Assembly: GCA_037126765.1 (NCBI GenBank)
Contig: JBBCBC010000030.1
Location: 7,710,786 to 7,774,785 of the forward strand
Direction of reading: 5' to 3'
Source: Stenogyne calaminthoides
Lineage: Eukaryota > Streptophyta > Magnoliopsida > Lamiales > Lamiaceae
Length of the DNA: 64,000 nucleotides
Position numbers and translations under genes: made by a program. Positions 58,982 through 64,000 of this stretch are shown here, piece after piece; position 1 is the stretch's first letter, and each line of letters starts with the position of its first letter. The notes below the pieces were generated by a model, which saw only the letters and a list, made by a program, of their open reading frames with translations, was not told the origin of the DNA and did not search any database.

Positions 58982-60640
58982 ACAAATGTTATCTAGCTTA
59001 TTCACCAGGTTTTGTATCTAAACAGAGTTTTTCTCTGGACAATGAAGTGGTGTTGCTCATTGCAATAGAGTTTTTGTCATGGTAGTCGGTAGACATTTGT
59101 GATTTGTTGATATCTGAATGAGTTTCAGGGAGTCTGAGGAATCAAATGGATATTTTGTAATAAAAGATTCTCGAATTAATGAACTAAACTCAGTTTGATA
59201 TTTACTTGATTGTTCTCTTATAATCGCTTTTAGTCTACCCACAAAAAAAAGATTCAAAAAAATGTTATTTGATTTGGACGGAGATATTTTTTAGAGGGAC
59301 AACTAGCGTTTCATTTTCACCTCTGCATAATAGTGAATGATAACTGTCTGCAAAATTTAACACTTTGGGAGGGAAGAGTGTTGGTTTGAGCTAGTTGTAT
59401 CCATCTATAATAATTTTTGTCTTCCATAAAAATGGAAAAAAGTTACTCGGTTTTACATAATTTTTATCTTAATAGCATTGACTTTTTTTACAAAAAATGT
59501 AGTTAATTACTCAATTCTTTACTTCACACATCTTTTTTCCTCCCTCCTAATTTTTTCTTAAACACCCTTAAATTTTTCAACGTCAAATATTCACACCGAA
59601 TTTGTTTCATTTCAGCAACAGGCCAAGTCCATTATTCCACAATTCCAAATTTCATGGATGCCCAAGAAACTTGGGATGGAGTAAGAAAATCAAGTAGACA
59701 TTGCATTGTTTGAAAAAGATTTGAAAAGAATAAAATACTAATGATAGGCTGACTCATGTAAATAACACTACCAACTTTGATTAAAATTCCAAACATTACA
59801 TTCAATGTCAATAAAATAAAAATCATAGTAAGTTGATTGTAATAACAAAATTACTAAAAAAAAAATGATTGTAACAGACAAAAAAATTGAACATGTTTGC
59901 ATATATTGTAATTGATCATATATTCATTAAATGAAGAAGGAAGTATTAAACAAGGATTTTGTATGATCATTGGCTACATCAGATGATTCCTATCTCTGCA
60001 ATACAAAAGAAATGGATGAACATATGTTTATGAATGGATAAAGATCAATTAACCACATAATGTAGCCAGAAAATAACTGATTGTTCAAATTGGAAATATG
60101 AATTAAGATATTTCATTTACTTTTGCTTACTTTTTCTTTTTATCATTATAATTCTGAGAAAAATTATAGTCTCATGTATGAATATTGGAACATAATTTCC
60201 ATCTTTGTTCTTTTTGACCGGTTCTGTTTAATCCAATTTGGAAATCAATTTATAAGGCAATAAAAGTCATATCACAATTTGAAATTTGTAGTCTTCATTT
60301 AATTTATACATTTCTGCACAACAAATATCAAGATTATGATTAAAAAACCTTAAATGTCACAATTAATGGCATTTAGTTGGAAAAATGAAAACAAATATAT
60401 TTTTTAGATAAAATGGAACAGTTAATTTGGAATGGAATTGGAAGTCTAATAATACGATTTTTGGGTTTATGAATAAAATCGAAATGAAAGTGTGTGATTT
60501 GAATTTCTTTTTTAGGCAGGCACTGTAAAAATATGAAGCAGATATTATACATGCCATAAAGTTTGAATAAAATTAGCCATTGATCCTAATAAGATAATAA
60601 TCTAATTAAGTCCATGGATTTTTTATTTACAACCAAAGGT
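58982..60640. other. 3' flank of gene 3 and intergenic region
   Basis: AT-rich with no supported gene. Short open frames near 59057, 59632 and 60363 have no family features. Confidence 0.5.
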
Positions 60641-60679
60641 ATCCACAGATGGAAAATCAAAGCCAGCACTTTGGTCTTG

Positions 60680-60800
60680 CTAGTACGTATATCTGCAGAA
60701 TGCCAAATTCAGGGAGATTAGTGGTGCAAGGAAGATGTTTGATGAAATGTTCACTGAAATTTGCTGAGATTTTTTTCAGCTGGCTATCAAGTAGGAACCC
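60680..60800 (+). pseudogene. small PPR-like gene relic
   Basis: One frame reads NAKFREISGARKMFDEM before a stop. GARKMFDEM is the core helix B motif of pentatricopeptide repeat proteins. Only about one repeat is recognisable, and neighbouring sequence gives no second repeat, so this is at best a scrap of a PPR gene upstream of gene 4. Confidence 0.4.
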
Positions 60801-61094
60801 TCGCCATAACATAAAAATGGAACTATTGTTTTCAAATTTCCAATGGTTAGAGAGTGGACAGAATGATAGAAACGGTGATGAAGGAAGAATGAAATGTGAC
60901 ACTTTTTTATATTCAAGACTTCAAACATGTGAAAATAGGGCAACGGTAGAGTCCTCATATACAAATACTACCCTGTAACACAAGTCCTCGACCAATTTGA
61001 GGCTCACATAGAATGCCACATCAATGCAACTTCGGGACCACATTTCTAACATTATTAAGCCTCTCTTTGTTTTTGCTCTCATTAAACCAGAAGT

Positions 61095-64000
61095 ATGGAT
61101 ACCACATTGAAAAAGTACTATCTCTCTTTATTTCTCATCATTGCATCCCTGTTCTCCACTCACCAACTATCTTTCCCTACAGACACCTTAAATACTACTC
61201 ACATATTCAGAGATAACGGTACCTTGGTTTCATCTGGGGGAATCTTTGAATTGGGTTTTTTCAGCCCTGAGAATTCCAACTACCGGTATGTTGGCATGTG
61301 GTACAAGAAAATATCAGGGAGAACTGTGGTATGGATTGCCAACAGAGATAATCCACTCACAAATGAATCAGGTGTGCTCAAAGTCGTGGAGCCGGGACTT
61401 CTAGTTCTGGTAAATGGTACTGGTGCCACTATCTGGTCTACTAATACATCAAGAATTGTGCAGACTCCAGTTGCACAATTGCTTGACTCGGGGAATCTTG
61501 TTGTGAAAGATGCAAATGATGATAACCCCGAGAATTTTTTGTGGCAGAGTTTTAACCATCCAACTGATACTTTATTACCAGGGATGAAGCTGGGCGTGAA
61601 CTTTCAGACCGGCATAGAAGTCTATATCACTTCACCGAAGAACAGGGATAATCCAGCATCAGGAAATTATACATATCGTTGTGATCCTACTGGTTATCCA
61701 CAGACACAGATAAAAAATGGTGAAGTTTTGCAGTATAGCTCAGGGCCCTGGAATGGTGTAGTTTTTAGTGGGAGCCATAACTTGAGGAAGAATCCGATTT
61801 TCATGTTTGGAGTGGTCATAAACAAGGAGGAGGCGTACTATCACACCGAGCTTCTCGACAACTCAGTATACACAAGGTTAACACTAAGTGATACAGGGGT
61901 TGGACAGAGGTGGTTCTGGGAGCATCAAAAACAAGGTTGGATTCTGTTTCTTACATTTCCATCAGATAATTGTGATATCTATAATATCTGTGGTGCACAT
62001 GGTATTTGTAATACTGAAAATAGTCCTAATTGTGGATGCTTGAATAAATTCGAACCAAAGGTCCCTGACAGTATCGGTAGTGGAAATGGGTGCATAAGAA
62101 GCACACCCTTGAATTGTGAAAAAGGAGATGCCTTTTTAAAGTACTCTGGTATTAAATTGCCCAACACCAGGCATTCCTGGTACAACACGACTATGACTCT
62201 TGACGAATGCAAAGTAATATGTTTGAACAACTGCTCGTGTACGGCCTATGCAAGTCTAGATATAAGCAGAGGCAAAAATGGATGTCTACTTTGGTTCGGT
62301 GAGCTTGTTGACATCAGAAGGACGACTCCAGGGCAAGATATCTATATAAGGTTGGCTTCTTCTGAGTTAGGTAAGAATTCTTTCAAAATAAAGAAACCGT
62401 TATCTATTATGTATAACTATTACCTGTGATTCATGACATAAAACTGTTGTATAATTGTTACAGAATTCATGGAATGGGGGTTTATCCATTGATTATACTT
62501 ATTAGACAGATACTAAGATAAATATCATCTTCCTTATTTATATTTTGGTACTTCTGCTATGCTATTTTAATTTTCTATCCCTATACAATATTATGAATGT
62601 TTTGGCTTTTTGCACTATGTATTCAGTATTCTGTCGACATGTAAAAAAATTATTTTATTTCAATATATCATTCTACAGACTCAGGAGGGAGGAAAAGGAA
62701 AATACTTTACAGTAGTATTTTCCCTGGTAATCGGAATACTGCTTCTAAGCCTGAGCCTGATGTTGTATTTTAAGAAACGAAAGAAGTTGAATCATCAGCC
62801 TCTGGAAACAGGTATGGGACATGAGTTATTTTTTGTTGTGAAGATAAAGCATGTCAAAATACAATGCCACATTTCTTTATTTTATCTCTATAACTTATTG
62901 CTCATGTTCCAGGCAGGACAAGACTGAGCAACGTGGACGAGCTTCCATTGTTTGACTTATCCACAATAAGTAAAGCTACTGAAATTTTTTCGATCAACAA
63001 TAAGCTTGGAGAGGGTGGATTCGGACCTGTTTACAAGGTAAAACTGAACCTATATTTATTGCTCAAGTGTTTAATGTTATGCAATTGAGCCCCGAGTATG
63101 CAACTTGTGTAATTAATGAATTTACATTGAGCTAAGTAAATTTCAAAAGTTGATTAGAAAAATCAAGTTATAAGTGATTCCATATCATGTTAGTTCAGTG
63201 AAATGATGCTTGTGTGTTTTATACCAGGGCGTGCTAGAAGACGGACATGAAATTGCTGTCAAACGTCTATCAAGAACGTCCCATCAAGGAGTAGATGAGT
63301 TCAAGAATGAAGTAATTTGTATTGCTAAACTCCAGCACCGAAATCTGGTGAAGCTTCTAGGATGGTGCTTTCAAGGACATGAAATGATGTTGGTTTATGA
63401 GTACATGACAAACAAAAGCTTGGACATAATATTGTTCGGTAAGTTTACTAGAATAAGTTTTACATGATATTCTTTAACATTTCCAAAACCAATTTTACAG
63501 GAAGGAATGGTAGATATATACTAAAGAGATGCTATTATTTAACATGTTAACAATATATGTATGTCCCCCCTTTCGGCAGATCCTACAAAAAGCATGTTAC
63601 TGGATTGGCCTAGGCGCCTCAACATTATCAATGGTATTGCTCGTGGCCTTTTGTATCTTCATCAAGATTCCCGTCTGCGGGTTATCCACAGAGACCTAAA
63701 AGCCAGCAATATATTACTAGATTCCGATATGAACCCAAAGATATCAGACTTTGGTCTTGCTAGAACTGTTGAGGGGAACGAAACTGGAGCCAACACAAGC
63801 CGAGTAGTAGGAACATAGTATGTATGAATCTGCATGTCTGGATACATTACATGCACTTCATTTCTTGCAATTTAATTTAATAGCAATCATTTTCATGCAG
63901 TGGCTACATGTCCCCAGAGTATGCTGTAGACGGCCTCTTTTCAGTGAAATCAGACGTCTTTAGCTTCGGAGTTTTAGTTCTTGAGATTGTGAGTGGTAAG
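61095..64000 (+). pseudogene. S-domain receptor-like kinase gene 4 (frameshift in exon 2; cut by window end)
   Basis: Exons: 61095-62370, 62679-62811, 62913-63037, 63228-63438, 63580-63817, 63901 onward past the window. Exon 1 is open (425 codons): MDTTLKKYYLSLFLIIASLF signal peptide, B-lectin, S-locus, EGF-like (CDIYNICGAHGIC) and PAN. Exon 2 is 133 bases instead of the 132 in genes 1 and 2: one extra base in the start of the membrane helix (CTTTACAGTAGTA against CTTATAGTAGTA) leads to TAA at 62771-62773. The later exons are clean (LGEGGFGPVYK, EIAVKRL, HRDLKASN, DFGLA, SPE). Exon sizes 125, 211 and 238 equal those of gene 1. If the one base is an error, this gene would be intact as far as seen. 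Confidence 0.85.

Noticed and set aside
60363..60557. Small minus-strand ORF upstream of gene 4
   Set aside because: AT-rich chance frame without recognisable features.

Overview
The window looks like nuclear DNA of a flowering plant, probably a eudicot. It is AT-rich, holds split genes with GT-AG introns encoding S-domain (G-type lectin) receptor-like kinases, and is dominated by nested plant LTR retrotransposons and small DNA transposons. There is no sign of bacterial gene structure. I cannot name a species from sequence alone.

Left part (1-26430) is a retrotransposon nest, all on the minus strand. Pieces of one short-LTR Ty1/copia element seem to lie at both ends: its RT/RNase H at 1-2253 and its LTR, gag, protease and integrase at 23533-26430. 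Between them sit a second copia element (2254-about 9326, with a 1.84 kb 3' LTR) and a large SIRE/Maximus-like copia element (about 9327-23532, with LTRs up to 2 kb and a long extra reading frame after pol). The second element lacks its 5' LTR and the third has lost the end of its 3' LTR, so a deletion probably fused them near 9326. The RT piece at the left edge is itself split by an hAT-like MITE, which carries a tRNA-derived SINE. All polyproteins are broken by stops and frameshifts.

Middle part (26431-42058) holds several MITEs, one apparently intact S-domain receptor kinase gene (30513-33481, seven exons, 813 aa) and a second nest. In that nest a foldback element (33690-38540) contains an hAT element with a perfect 8-bp target duplication (33849-38338), which contains a SIRE-like element reduced to two LTRs and 134 bp between them (33992-37370). 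A second SINE copy with a perfect 19-bp target duplication sits inside a Stowaway MITE at 40314-40790.

Right part (42059-64000) is a tandem array of three closely related S-domain receptor kinase genes in the same orientation (42059-45572, 55585-58981, 61095-window end). All keep the seven-exon plan of the intact gene, but each carries at least one frameshift or stop, mostly at or next to the transmembrane and juxtamembrane exons. A small S-domain fragment lies on the opposite strand at 46125-46330. A 6.9 kb Ty3/gypsy-type element with perfect ATAAG target duplications, almost no coding capacity and several tandem-repeat arrays separates the first and second genes.

If expressed, the kinases would be plasma-membrane receptors: a secreted lectin/S-locus/PAN ectodomain, one membrane helix and a cytoplasmic RD-type Ser/Thr kinase, a family tied to defence and self-recognition. 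The array shows the usual birth-and-death pattern of such clusters, driven by duplication and transposon insertion. A separate observation is that parts of the SIRE-like element lack CAG/CTG and are enriched in CG exactly where its reading frames collapse. This looks like a systematic consensus artefact or a context-specific mutation process.
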